Shown in pieces: positions 7,347 to 14,932 of a stretch of 42,269 nucleotides of DNA (positions within the stretch are counted from its first letter, which is position 1; each line of letters starts with the position of its first letter). Source of the stretch: Actinomycetes bacterium. Lineage in GTDB: Bacteria > Actinomycetota > Actinomycetes > Actinomycetales > Microbacteriaceae. Below the pieces are notes generated by a model. The model ran no database searches and had not been told where the DNA came from. It saw only the letters and a program-made list of their open reading frames with translations. The stretch is taken from the NCBI GenBank assembly GCA_023431405.1, contig JAEYVZ010000058.1, forward strand, positions 1 through 42,269, read 5' to 3'. Made by a program: the position numbers and the translations under genes.

Positions 7347-8819
7347 ATGACCCACTCTCCGCGAGAGGACTCTGTCTCCATGTCGCGCTCATTCCCACCC
7401 GGCTTCCTCTTCGGCGCCGCCACCGCCGCCTACCAGATCGAAGGTGCGGCCTTCGAAGACGGCCGCACGGCCTCGATCTGGGACGCGTTCTCACGCGTGC
7501 CGGGCGCCGTGATCAACGGCGACAACGGAGATGTCGCGTGCGACCACTATCACCGGTACGCCGATGACGTGGCGCTCATGAAGGAGCTCGGGCTCGACAC
7601 GTACCGCTTCTCGGTGTCGTGGTCACGCGTGCGCCCTGACGGCGGCGCGCTCAACCACGCGGGCCTCGACTTCTACAAGCGTCTGGTCGACGAGCTGCGG
7701 GAGGCGGGCATCCTGCCGTGGCTCACGCTGTATCACTGGGATCTCCCGCAGGCGCTCCAGGAGCGCGGCGGCTGGGCGGCGCGCGAGACGAGCGACCTGT
7801 TCACCGAGTACGCGCTGGATGTGCACGATGCCCTCGGCGACCGGGTCGAGAACTGGACGACGCTCAACGAGCCGTGGTGCTCGTCGTTCCTCAGCTACAC
7901 CGCCGGCATCCACGCACCAGGCCACTACTCCGTGACGGAAGGCGTGCTCGCCGCGCACCACCTGCTCCTCGGGCACGGTCAGACGATCCGCGAGCTCCGC
8001 GCGCGCGACGCGTCGCTGAAGCTCGGCATCACCCTCAACCTGACCGGTGCCGAGCCGGTCGACCCGTCGTCGCCCGGCGACGCGGATGCCGCGCGCCGCA
8101 TCGACGGACAGTTCAACCGCTGGTTCCTCGACCCGATCTTCCGCGCCGCGTACCCCGCCGACATCGTCGAGGACATCCGGGCGGTGGATGCCGCCGCGAT
8201 CGACGCGCTCGACGCGGCGACGCGGCCGGGCGACCTCGCCGTCATCGCCACGCCGCTCGACGCGCTCGGGGTGAACTACTACCACAACGAGTTCGTGGGG
8301 GCGGAGCCCGACCCGAACCCGCCGGCGCCGACCGACGCGCCGACGAGCCGCCGAGCCGAATCGCCCTTCCCCTCCCACGACGGCATCCACTGGCACGAGC
8401 GCGGCCTCCCGCGCACCTCGATGCACTGGGAGGTGCAGCCGGAAGGGCTCACGACCCTGCTCGAGCGGGTATGGACCGAGTACGCGCAGCCGGTGGGGAC
8501 CGTGCTGTACGTGACGGAGAACGGCGCGGCGTACGACGACACCGTGAGCGCCGACGGAAGCGTGCACGACGCGGAGCGCACCGAGTTCCTCCGCGGCCAC
8601 CTCGGCGCGGTGCGCGACGCGATCGATGCGGGCGTCGATGTGCGCGGCTACTTCTACTGGTCGCTGCTGGACAACTTCGAGTGGGCCTGGGGCTATGAGA
8701 AGCGGTTCGGCATCGTGCGCGTCGACTATGAGACGCAGGAGCGGACGCTGAAGGACAGCGCTCTCGAGTATCGTCGCGTTATCGCCGCTCGCGCGATCGA
8801 CGCCCCCTCCGGGGCCTGA
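7347..8819 (+). CDS. bglC: Beta-glucosidase, glycoside hydrolase family 1
   Basis: A 490-residue cytoplasmic GH1 enzyme (usual family length). It would split imported cellobiose or cello-oligosaccharides to glucose by a retaining mechanism. The fold begins FPPGFLFGAATAAYQIEG. The acid/base Glu is in TTLNEPW (about residue 175) and the nucleophile in YVTENGAAYDD (about residue 391); YFYWSLLDNFEWAWGYEKRF is the conserved end of the barrel. No signal peptide. The ATG at 7347 is preceded by AAAAAGGA; an ATG at 7380 (MSRSFPPGF) is a possible alternative. Fourth gene of the ceb-type operon, 12 bp after the second permease. The symbol follows Streptomyces usage by synteny. Confidence 0.9.
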   Translation: MTHSPREDSVSMSRSFPPGFLFGAATAAYQIEGAAFEDGRTASIWDAFSRVPGAVINGDNGDVACDHYHRYADDVALMKELGLDTYRFSVSWSRVRPDGGALNHAGLDFYKRLVDELREAGILPWLTLYHWDLPQALQERGGWAARETSDLFTEYALDVHDALGDRVENWTTLNEPWCSSFLSYTAGIHAPGHYSVTEGVLAAHHLLLGHGQTIRELRARDASLKLGITLNLTGAEPVDPSSPGDADAARRIDGQFNRWFLDPIFRAAYPADIVEDIRAVDAAAIDALDAATRPGDLAVIATPLDALGVNYYHNEFVGAEPDPNPPAPTDAPTSRRAESPFPSHDGIHWHERGLPRTSMHWEVQPEGLTTLLERVWTEYAQPVGTVLYVTENGAAYDDTVSADGSVHDAERTEFLRGHLGAVRDAIDAGVDVRGYFYWSLLDNFEWAWGYEKRFGIVRVDYETQERTLKDSALEYRRVIAARAIDAPSGA

Positions 8820-8906
8820 GCGACCGGTACCGAGCGACCGGTCCGCGATCCTCCGCCGCCGACCCGGCGCCACGATCCGCCCCCGACGGCAGAAAGCAGA
8901 ACGACA

Positions 8907-9920
8907 GTGACCATCGACTCGACACGGGCGCCGGCGACCATCGAACAGGTCGCCGCCGCCGCCGGCGTGTCGCGGTCGACCGTCTCGCGCGTCGTCAACG
9001 GGTCGACGGCGGTGAGCCCGGCCGCTCTCGAGGCGGTGCAGCGGGCGATCGCGGAGCTGAACTACGTCCCCAATCGCGCCGCGCGGTCGCTGGCGAGCAG
9101 GGCGACGATGGCGATCGCGCTGGTGGTCCCCGAAGACACGACGCGCTTCTTCGGCGACCCGTTCTTCGCGGCGATCGTCTCGGGCATCAACTCTCGCCTG
9201 AGCCGTTCCGATTACGTGCTGAACCTCATCATCGCCAGCGACGACCCGCAGGACAAAGCCACGGCGTACCTCCGCAGCGGTGCCGTCGACGGCGCTATCG
9301 TCGTCTCGCACCACACCAGCGACACCTTCATCGACCGCATCGCCGCGGCCGTGCCGGTCGTGTACGGCGGCCGTCCGGTGCGGGAGCGCGAAGACGACCA
9401 CTATGTCGACGTCGACAACTTCGCGGGCGGGCGCAATGCGACCGAGTACCTCATCGACAAGGGGTACCGCCGCATCGCGACGATCACCGGGCCTCTCACG
9501 ATGCCCGCCGGCGTCGACCGGCTGCAGGGCTACCGGGCGGCGCTGCGCGGCGCGGGCCTCGAGGAGGCCGGCGTCGAGGACGGCAACTTCACCGCCGACG
9601 GCGGCTCGACGGCGATGCAGCGGATGCTCGACGCGGGCGCCCGGTTCGACGCCCTGTTCGTCGCGAGCGACCTCATGGCGCGGGGGGCGATGTCGGTGCT
9701 GGAGCGTGCCGGCATCCGGATTCCGGAAGACGTGGCGATCGTGGGCTTCGACGACTCGCCCGTGGCGCAGAGCGTCACGCCGCAGCTGACCACGATGCGC
9801 CAGCCCTCGTACGCGCAGGGGGAGCGGATGGCCGACATCCTGCTGTCGATGCTGTCGGGTGGGCGTCCGCCGCACGTGACGATCCTCGACACGGAGCTGA
9901 TCGTCCGCGAATCGGCCTGA
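8907..9920 (+). CDS. cebR: LacI-family repressor of the cellobiose operon (CebR-like)
   Basis: A 337-residue LacI/GalR regulator. The N-terminal helix-turn-helix (TIEQVAAAAGVSRSTVSRV, about residues 11-29) is followed by the hinge helix region NRAARSLAS and a periplasmic-binding-protein-like sugar domain (ALVVPEDTTRFFGDPFFAAI, then VAIVGFDDSPVAQ near the end). GTG start with only a weak upstream purine stretch. It follows the glucosidase gene by 87 bp in the same direction, so it may be read from the operon promoter and be autoregulated. No box of its own is visible in the gap. Target inferred: the three boxes at 3859-3927. Cello-oligosaccharide as inducer is inference. Confidence 0.85.
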   Translation: MTIDSTRAPATIEQVAAAAGVSRSTVSRVVNGSTAVSPAALEAVQRAIAELNYVPNRAARSLASRATMAIALVVPEDTTRFFGDPFFAAIVSGINSRLSRSDYVLNLIIASDDPQDKATAYLRSGAVDGAIVVSHHTSDTFIDRIAAAVPVVYGGRPVREREDDHYVDVDNFAGGRNATEYLIDKGYRRIATITGPLTMPAGVDRLQGYRAALRGAGLEEAGVEDGNFTADGGSTAMQRMLDAGARFDALFVASDLMARGAMSVLERAGIRIPEDVAIVGFDDSPVAQSVTPQLTTMRQPSYAQGERMADILLSMLSGGRPPHVTILDTELIVRESA

Positions 9921-9960
9921 TCGGGCTCGGCTCCGGGCGGGGTTTCCGCGGCGGGCTTGA

Positions 9961-10040
9961 CGTAACTCCTGCGATTCGGCGTGTTTTCTGCCCAGAACGG
10001 GGCGGAACGCGCCCGTGCGCCCCGATCTGCAGGAGTTACG
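9961..10040. repeat. Palindrome-ended element, intergenic copy A
   Basis: An 80-bp segment in the 180-bp gap between the LacI-type gene and ohrR. It opens with CGTAACTCCTGC (9961-9972) and closes with the exact complement GCAGGAGTTACG (10029-10040). The next three bases also pair, apart from one extra T. The centre resembles that of two 79-bp copies inside the DEAD-box helicase gene (35543-35621, 35885-35963), for example GAAC(C)GGGGCG(G)AA. It has no coding capacity. A REP-like repeat, possibly mobile. Confidence 0.75.
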
Positions 10041-10063
10041 CCGCGCGCCCCGCTCCGGAGATA

Positions 10064-10077
10064 TCTTGCATGCAAGA
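10064..10077. promoter_or_regulatory. OhrR-type operator
   Basis: TCTTGCATGCAAGA is a perfect 14-bp palindrome 23 bp before the ohrR-like start codon, in the position expected of an autoregulatory operator. Its A/T-rich flanks (GATA before, AGAAT after) contrast with the surrounding GC. The binder is inferred to be the adjacent MarR-family protein. Confidence 0.65.
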
Positions 10078-10100
10078 AGAATCTGGGCCACGATGGAGCC

Positions 10101-10595
10101 ATGACCACCGTCGCCCCCGCGAACCGCATGAATGAAGCGGTGTGCCTCGCGCTGTACTCGGCGATGAACGCGACGGTGCAGCTCTACCGCGACCTCCTCG
10201 CGCCGTGGGGTCTCACCTACCAGCAGCTCATGGTGCTGGGTGTTCTGTGGCAGGAGCACGAGGCGACTCCCGGGCGGATCGCCGATGTGCTCATGCTCGA
10301 CTCCAGCACGGTCGCCGGGCTCCTGCGCCGCCTCGAGGCCGCGGACCTCGTCGACCGCACCCCCGATCCCGACGATGGCCGCCGCGTGAGGGTGGTCGCC
10401 ACAGCGCGCAGCCGCGAGATCGCGAGCGAGCTGGGCTGGCTGGAGGCATGCCTCGCCGAAGCGATCGACCTCACGCCGGCCCAGGCATCCGACCTCATCG
10501 GACGACTCCACGCGCTCCGAGCGTCGGTCACGCACTTCCCGCGGCCCGCGGGAGCAACCGGGCACGCCTCGCAGATGAAAGGAACACGACCATGA
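10101..10595 (+). CDS. OhrR-like MarR-family organic peroxide sensor
   Basis: A 164-residue winged-helix regulator. The N-terminal helix reads NEAVCLALYSAMNATVQLYR; the Cys in C-x-ALYSA (residue 15) sits where the redox-sensing Cys of OhrR lies, followed by the family's LLAPWGLTYQQLMVLGVLW. The wing helix region is DSSTVAGLLRRLEAADLVDR and the wing is PDDGRRVRV. Organic peroxides oxidise this Cys in OhrR proteins and release the operator. The ATG is followed directly by a plausible N-terminus; no good ribosome binding site is visible. The stop overlaps the glutathione peroxidase start by 4 bp, so regulator and enzyme form one coupled operon instead of the usual ohrR-ohr pair. Confidence 0.8.
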   Translation: MTTVAPANRMNEAVCLALYSAMNATVQLYRDLLAPWGLTYQQLMVLGVLWQEHEATPGRIADVLMLDSSTVAGLLRRLEAADLVDRTPDPDDGRRVRVVATARSREIASELGWLEACLAEAIDLTPAQASDLIGRLHALRASVTHFPRPAGATGHASQMKGTRP

Positions 10596-11089
10596 ACCTC
10601 GACGACATCGAAGTGACGACGCTGCGCGGGGAGTCGACCACGTTCGGTGCGCTGCGGGACGGCAAGGTGGCGCTCGTCGTCAACGTGGCCTCCCGGTGCG
10701 GACTCGCGCCGCAGTACGAACAGCTGGAGCAGTTGCAGCGCACCTACGGCGACGCCGGCTTCACCGTGATCGGGTTCCCCAGCAACCAGTTCCTCCAGGA
10801 GCTCGGCAAAGCCGAAGCCATCGAGGAGTACTGCTCGGCCACCTGGGGGGTCACTTTCCCGATGACCGAGAAGGTGAAGGTCAACGGTCGCAGCGCGCAT
10901 CCGCTGTACCAGGAGCTCACGCGGCATCCGGATGCCGACGGCAAGGCCGGTCGGGTCAGCTGGAACTTCGAGAAGTTCCTCGTGCACCCCGACGGCCGTG
11001 TCAGGCGTTTCCGCCCGCACACTCTGCCCGACGCCCCGGAAGTGGTCGAGACCATCACGGAGTGGATCGCCGAGCGCGACGCCGCCTGA
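10592..11089 (+). CDS. Glutathione peroxidase-family thiol peroxidase
   Basis: A 165-residue thioredoxin-fold peroxidase. The peroxidatic Cys lies in NVASRCGL (Cys36), the tetrad Gln in FPSNQF and the Trp/Asn in SWNFEKFLV; a second Cys in EEYCSATWGVTFP is a candidate resolving residue. The usual FPCNQFGGQEPG is altered to FPSNQFLQELG. A Cys enzyme rather than a selenoenzyme; actinobacterial members probably use thioredoxin or mycothiol (inference). The ATG overlaps the ohrR-like stop (ATGA), with AAAGGA upstream. Expected role: reduction of hydroperoxides under control of the upstream sensor. Confidence 0.9.
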   Translation: MNLDDIEVTTLRGESTTFGALRDGKVALVVNVASRCGLAPQYEQLEQLQRTYGDAGFTVIGFPSNQFLQELGKAEAIEEYCSATWGVTFPMTEKVKVNGRSAHPLYQELTRHPDADGKAGRVSWNFEKFLVHPDGRVRRFRPHTLPDAPEVVETITEWIAERDAA

Positions 11090-11110
11090 CCCGGCCCCGG
11101 CCGCGTCGCC

Positions 11111-12004
11111 TCACGCCGTGGTCGCCGACAGCTCGTTGAGCCACGGGTCGTCGAAGCGCAGCGTCTTGCCGTCGTCGCGCACCGCGACGCCGTGGTGGCT
11201 GAGGCGCTCGCCGAGGGCGCCGAGGCTGTCGGCATCCGGGAGTGTGAGGTCGACGCGGCCGAGTCCGAGCGCGGGCATCCGGGGGCCCGCACCGCGGGAG
11301 TTCCACACGTTCATCGCCATGTGGTGGTGGTAGCCGCCGGCGCTCACGAACAGCGCCGAGGAGCCCATCGACAGGGTGGCATCGAATCCGAGGGCCTCGA
11401 CGTAGAAGGCGCGAGCCGTGGCGACGTCGCCCACGGAGAGGTGGACGTGGCCGATGCCGGCGGCGTCGCCCGCCGTGCTGCCCGCGGCGGCGCTCTCGCT
11501 CAGGTGCCCCCGGAGGAAGGCCTGCGGGTCGAGGTAGAGGGTGTCCATCTCGACCTGGCCGTGGGTCCATGACCACTGGGTGCGGTCGCGGTCCCAGTAC
11601 AGCTCGACGCCGTTCCCCTCGGGGTCGGTGAGGTAGAACGCCTGGCTCACGAGGTGGTCGGCGCTTCCCGTGAATGTTCCGGGCGCGTGCCGGGCGACGC
11701 TGTAGAGCGCGGCGGCGAGGGCCTCCTGCGTCTCGAACAGGATGGCGGTATGGAAGAGCCCCGCCGAGCCGGGGGAGGCGTGGCGAAGTTCGGGGGCGTG
11801 GCGGAGGATCACGAGCGGGGTTCCGGCACGGCCGAGGGTGACGGTGTCTCCTGCGGCATCGATGACCTGCAGGGTGACGACGTCACGGTAGTAGCGGGTC
11901 ATTCCGTCGAGGTCGCCGACCAGCAGGGTGACCGCACCCATGGTCGTCGCGGGCGCGAGGGAGCCGGATGCCGGAGAGGCGGATGCCGGAGGCATTGTAT
12001 TCAT
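11111..12004 (-). CDS. Two-domain VOC protein (CatE-like dioxygenase/glyoxalase fold)
   Basis: A 297-residue cytosolic protein with two vicinal-oxygen-chelate modules: residues about 24-125 (GAVTLLVGDLDGMTRYYRDV ... YLTDPEGNGVELYWDR) and about 180-290 (GIGHVHLSVGDVATARAFYV ... HHHMAMNVWNS). Likely metal ligands are His in the GIGHVHL strand, His in YHHHMAMN and Glu in GVELYWDR. The arrangement recalls CatE catechol 2,3-dioxygenases of Bacillus, but the substrate is not readable. Three in-frame starts exist (TTG 12016, ATG 12004, ATG 11995). ATG 12004 is chosen because GGAGG lies 12 nt before it. The start codon lies inside a nested palindrome that probably carries an operator. Confidence 0.8.
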   Translation of the reverse strand: MNTMPPASASPASGSLAPATTMGAVTLLVGDLDGMTRYYRDVVTLQVIDAAGDTVTLGRAGTPLVILRHAPELRHASPGSAGLFHTAILFETQEALAAALYSVARHAPGTFTGSADHLVSQAFYLTDPEGNGVELYWDRDRTQWSWTHGQVEMDTLYLDPQAFLRGHLSESAAAGSTAGDAAGIGHVHLSVGDVATARAFYVEALGFDATLSMGSSALFVSAGGYHHHMAMNVWNSRGAGPRMPALGLGRVDLTLPDADSLGALGERLSHHGVAVRDDGKTLRFDDPWLNELSATTA

Positions 12005-12031
12005 ATGAATATTCAACCTCCGGCATCCGCC
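11978..12031. promoter_or_regulatory. Nested palindrome over the VOC gene start
   Basis: Outer 15-bp inverted arms (GGCGGATGCCGGAGG 11978-11992; CCTCCGGCATCCGCC 12017-12031) enclose an AT-only-centred 14-bp palindrome, TATTCATATGAATA (11998-12011). The inner palindrome contains the chosen start codon and resembles a MarR-type operator. The outer arms would hide the GGAGG ribosome binding site in an RNA stem. No regulator gene is adjacent in this orientation. Confidence 0.6.
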
Positions 12032-12058
12032 GCCTATTCCCGTGAGAGCCGCCTCGCG

Positions 12059-13429
12059 TCAGCGGTGGGCGTTCTCCGGGTCACCGCCGAGGGGGCCGAC
12101 CGAGGGAAGCGGGCCGCCGTCGTCGGCGCCGGTCTTGCGCCAGCGGGCGATCGCGTTGCCGACGTGGTAGATCAGCAGGGCTGCGACGGTGCCCAGCACG
12201 ATCCCGCCGAACTGCAGCTGCTCCCAGGTCATCGTGAACCCGGCGATCGCGACCACGAACGACACGGCGACCGTGTACTGGTTCACGGGGCGCGAGAAAT
12301 CGACCTTGTTGTCGACCCAGATCTTCATCCCGATCACGCCGATGAGGCCGTAGAGAGCTGTCGTGACACCGCCGATGACGCCGCTCGGGATCGTGAAGAG
12401 CACCTGCCCCACCACCGGGGAGAACGACAGCAGCACCGCGATGATGCCCGCCACCCAGTAGGCGGCGGTCGAGTAGACGCGGGTCGCGGCCATGACGCCG
12501 ATGTTCTCCCCGTACGTCGTCGTGCCCGAGCCGCCGAAGGCGCCCGCGATCGTCGTCGCGACGCCGTCGGCCAGCAGCGCCCGCCCGGTGCGCTTGTTGA
12601 TGGTCTGGTCGCCGGTCATCGTGGCGACGCCGCGCACGTGGCCGACGTTCTCCGCGATCAGCACGAGCACCACGGGAATGAACATCGGGAGGGCGCCCCA
12701 CGCGGCCGCGTCGCCGAAGGCGGGGAGGTGGAACTCGGGGAGCCCGATCCAGGCCCCCTCCGCGACCAGCGCGTTGACGCCCGTGAAGTCGACCTTCCCC
12801 ATGATCACAGCGACGATGTAGCCGACGACGACACCGAGGAAGATCGAGATGCGGCCGAGGAAGCCGCGGAACAGCACGGCGAAGAGGATGCACGCGACGA
12901 GCGTGATCGTCGCCAGCAGTGCGTCGGTCTGGAAGTTCTGCCAGGCGACCGGTGCGAGGTTGAGGCCGATGAGGGCGACGATGGCGCCGGACACCACCGG
13001 CGGCATGAGCTTCTCGATCCAGCGAGTGCCGGTGAGCTGTACGAGGAAGCCGACGGCGGCGAGCAGGACGCCCGCGACGAACACGCCGACGAGGGCCTGG
13101 CTGATCTGCTCGGCGGTCTCGAGGGGCTTTCCCTCGCCCGGGCCGAAGGCGACGATCGGCGCGATGAACGCGAACGACGAGCCGAGGTAGCTCGGCAGGC
13201 GGTTGCCGGTGAGCAGCAGGAACAGGATGGTGCCGAGGCCGGAGAAGAGCAGCGTCGTCGAGACGGGGAAGCCCGTGAGGATCGGCACGAGGAAGGTCGC
13301 GCCGAACATCGCCACGACGTGCTGGGCGCCGATGGCGATGGTGCCACCCCAGCTCAGGCGCTCGTCGGGTTTGACGACGGCTCCGGGCGCGATGCGGCGG
13401 CCGTCGCCGTGAAGGGTCCACACGGGCAT
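12059..13429 (-). CDS. NCS2 nucleobase (uracil/xanthine-type) permease
   Basis: A 456-residue membrane transporter of the nucleobase:cation symporter-2 family, with about 12-14 hydrophobic segments. Signatures: GAQHVVAMFGATFLVPILTG near the N-terminus, GSSFAFIAPIVAFG, IAENVGHVRGVATMTG and GGSGTTTYGENIGVMAATRV, the last being the conserved NCS2 signature. GENIG favours the uracil-permease branch, but substrate choice between uracil and xanthine is uncertain. The ATG at 13429 has GGAG 7 nt upstream; the longer frame running upstream has no membrane-protein character and overlaps the purC end. A TACGCT -10 at 13478-13483 (minus) fits its own promoter. Neighbouring purC suggests a link to nucleotide supply. 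Confidence 0.9.
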   Translation of the reverse strand: MPVWTLHGDGRRIAPGAVVKPDERLSWGGTIAIGAQHVVAMFGATFLVPILTGFPVSTTLLFSGLGTILFLLLTGNRLPSYLGSSFAFIAPIVAFGPGEGKPLETAEQISQALVGVFVAGVLLAAVGFLVQLTGTRWIEKLMPPVVSGAIVALIGLNLAPVAWQNFQTDALLATITLVACILFAVLFRGFLGRISIFLGVVVGYIVAVIMGKVDFTGVNALVAEGAWIGLPEFHLPAFGDAAAWGALPMFIPVVLVLIAENVGHVRGVATMTGDQTINKRTGRALLADGVATTIAGAFGGSGTTTYGENIGVMAATRVYSTAAYWVAGIIAVLLSFSPVVGQVLFTIPSGVIGGVTTALYGLIGVIGMKIWVDNKVDFSRPVNQYTVAVSFVVAIAGFTMTWEQLQFGGIVLGTVAALLIYHVGNAIARWRKTGADDGGPLPSVGPLGGDPENAHR

Positions 13430-13544
13430 AGGGATGCTCCTCAGAATGGGTGGGTACGGGGCGAGATGTCTGTCGCCAGCGTATCTGGGAGAACCCTGTG
13501 AGCGCGCGTGCGGCGTGCGATCCGTGTCGCGCGCAGGCCGGCTC

Positions 13545-14429
13545 TCAGGCGGTGAGCAGTCGGAGCAGTTCGCGGTACTTGTCCGCGGTGCGTGCGACGA
13601 CGTCAGCGGGCAGCTCGGGCGGAGTCCCCTGCTTGTCCCAGTTCGCCGACAGCCAGTCGCGCACGATCTGCTTGTCGAAGCTCGCCATCCGCTCGGCGGG
13701 AGTCGTGCCGGCACGCCAGGCGGCGGCATCCCAGTACCGCGAGGAGTCGCTGGTGAGCACTTCGTCGGCCAGGGTCAGCACTCCGTCGGCATCCACGCCG
13801 AACTCGAACTTCGTGTCGGCGAGGATCAGCCCATGCGCCTCGGCGGTGGCGGCGGCGCGCCGGTAGATCTCCAGCGACAGGTCGCGCAGCTCGGCTGCAC
13901 GGTCGCCGCCCACGATCTCCACCGTCTGCTCGAACGTGATGTTCTCGTCGTGCTCGCCCATCGGCGCCTTGTAGGCCGGGGTGAACAGCGGCTCGGGGAG
14001 ACGGTCGCCGTTGCGCAGGCCTTCGGGCAGCGCGATGCCGCAGACCGTGCGGGTCTGCTCGTACTCGGCCCATCCCGATCCGGTGAGGTAGCCGCGCACG
14101 ACGCACTCGATCGGCTGCATGTCGAGCGCCTTCACGACCATCGCGCGGTCTTCCACCTCCGCGGGAGGGTGGGCGCCGTCGACGAGGTGATTCGGGATCG
14201 GCTGTCCGCCGTCGCCGCCGGCGAGCTGCTCGAACCACCACAGGCTCAAGCGCGTCAACAGGGCGCCCTTTTCCGGGATGCCGGGACTGAGCACGTAGTC
14301 GAACGCGCTCACACGGTCGCTCGCGACCACGAGCATGCGTGCCTCGTCGCCCGCTGCGGGTCGGTACAGGTCGCGCACCTTCCCCGAGTACACGTGGGTC
14401 CAGCCGGGGAGGGAGAGCGCTGCGGTCAC
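13545..14429 (-). CDS. purC: SAICAR synthetase PurC
   Basis: A 294-residue phosphoribosylaminoimidazole-succinocarboxamide synthase, which ligates aspartate to CAIR with ATP in purine synthesis. Motifs: HVYSGKVRDLY at the N-terminus, ASDRVSAFDYVLSPGIPEKG, ECVVRGYLTGSGWAEYEQ, DTKFEFGVDADG and LTLADEVLTSDSSRYW. Length matches actinobacterial PurC. The GTG start at 14429 lies 6 nt after a GATAAT hexamer, so the mRNA is probably leaderless. Upstream on the same strand is an unknown gene ending at 14465; downstream is the nucleobase permease with its own probable promoter. Confidence 0.96.
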   Translation of the reverse strand: MTAALSLPGWTHVYSGKVRDLYRPAAGDEARMLVVASDRVSAFDYVLSPGIPEKGALLTRLSLWWFEQLAGGDGGQPIPNHLVDGAHPPAEVEDRAMVVKALDMQPIECVVRGYLTGSGWAEYEQTRTVCGIALPEGLRNGDRLPEPLFTPAYKAPMGEHDENITFEQTVEIVGGDRAAELRDLSLEIYRRAAATAEAHGLILADTKFEFGVDADGVLTLADEVLTSDSSRYWDAAAWRAGTTPAERMASFDKQIVRDWLSANWDKQGTPPELPADVVARTADKYRELLRLLTA

Positions 14430-14435
14430 CTGTCC

Positions 14436-14441
14436 ATTATC
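14436..14441 (-). promoter_or_regulatory. -10 hexamer of leaderless purC
   Basis: GATAAT on the minus strand is followed by GGACAG and the purC GTG. There is no ribosome binding site. The -35 is weak. Confidence 0.5.
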
Positions 14442-14464
14442 CGGGCTTGCTCGCGGGGTGCACG

Positions 14465-14932
14465 CTACCCGTCGACCTCATCATCGCCAGGGGGGATGTC
14501 GAGGTCGAGGTGGAGAGCAGCCTTGGCCAGCGGCCCGGCGATGCGGGCCTGGAAGCGTGACTGCTTCGCGTTCCGTCCGCCTGCGAAACCGGCGGCCGCT
14601 CCCAGGTCATATCCGGTGGCGAAGTCGGCGATCGAAGGATGCCCTGCCACGCCGAAGTACTCGATGGCGTGGCCGTCGAGGAGCGTCCTGACGATGGAGT
14701 CCAGCTCGTCGTGGAGGAGAGCCCCGAAGCTGTCCGCAACAACCCGGACAAGCGTCCCGGATCCGGCGACCACCCACACCTCATCGCCCCGGAGTTCCAG
14801 TCGCACCGTGATCTGGTTCTCAGGATGCCACGCGACGGCGGAGGTGCTGTCGCCCTCGCAGAGGTGGGCCCTGGCGTAGGTGCCGATGCGGCGAACGACG
14901 GCTGCGAACTGAGCCTCATACGAAGACGCCAT
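14465..14932 (-). CDS. Protein of unknown function
   Basis: A 155-residue soluble protein beginning MASSYEAQFAAVVRRIGTYA. I do not recognise a family. The middle holds beta-rich segments (QITVRLELRGDEVWVVAGSG) and a helical LLHDELDSIVRTLLDGHAIE; the C-terminus is acidic (DIPPGDDEVDG). The ATG at 14932 is chosen over longer frames because GGAGGGATCT precedes it. It overlaps the CPBP protease gene by 17 bp, so it is the last gene of a coupled trio with the lipoprotein and the protease. Codon usage is less GC-biased than in flanking purine genes, hinting at transfer. Confidence 0.7.
   Translation of the reverse strand: MASSYEAQFAAVVRRIGTYARAHLCEGDSTSAVAWHPENQITVRLELRGDEVWVVAGSGTLVRVVADSFGALLHDELDSIVRTLLDGHAIEYFGVAGHPSIADFATGYDLGAAAGFAGGRNAKQSRFQARIAGPLAKAALHLDLDIPPGDDEVDG

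Noticed and set aside
7623..10565. A 980-codon minus-strand frame spanning bgl, the LacI-type gene and ohrR
   Set aside because: Spans three well-supported genes and two intergenic control regions; no recognisable protein content.
11654..13501. A 615-codon plus-strand frame opposite the permease
   Set aside because: Extreme Asp/Glu/Arg/His composition; shadow of the NCS2 permease gene.
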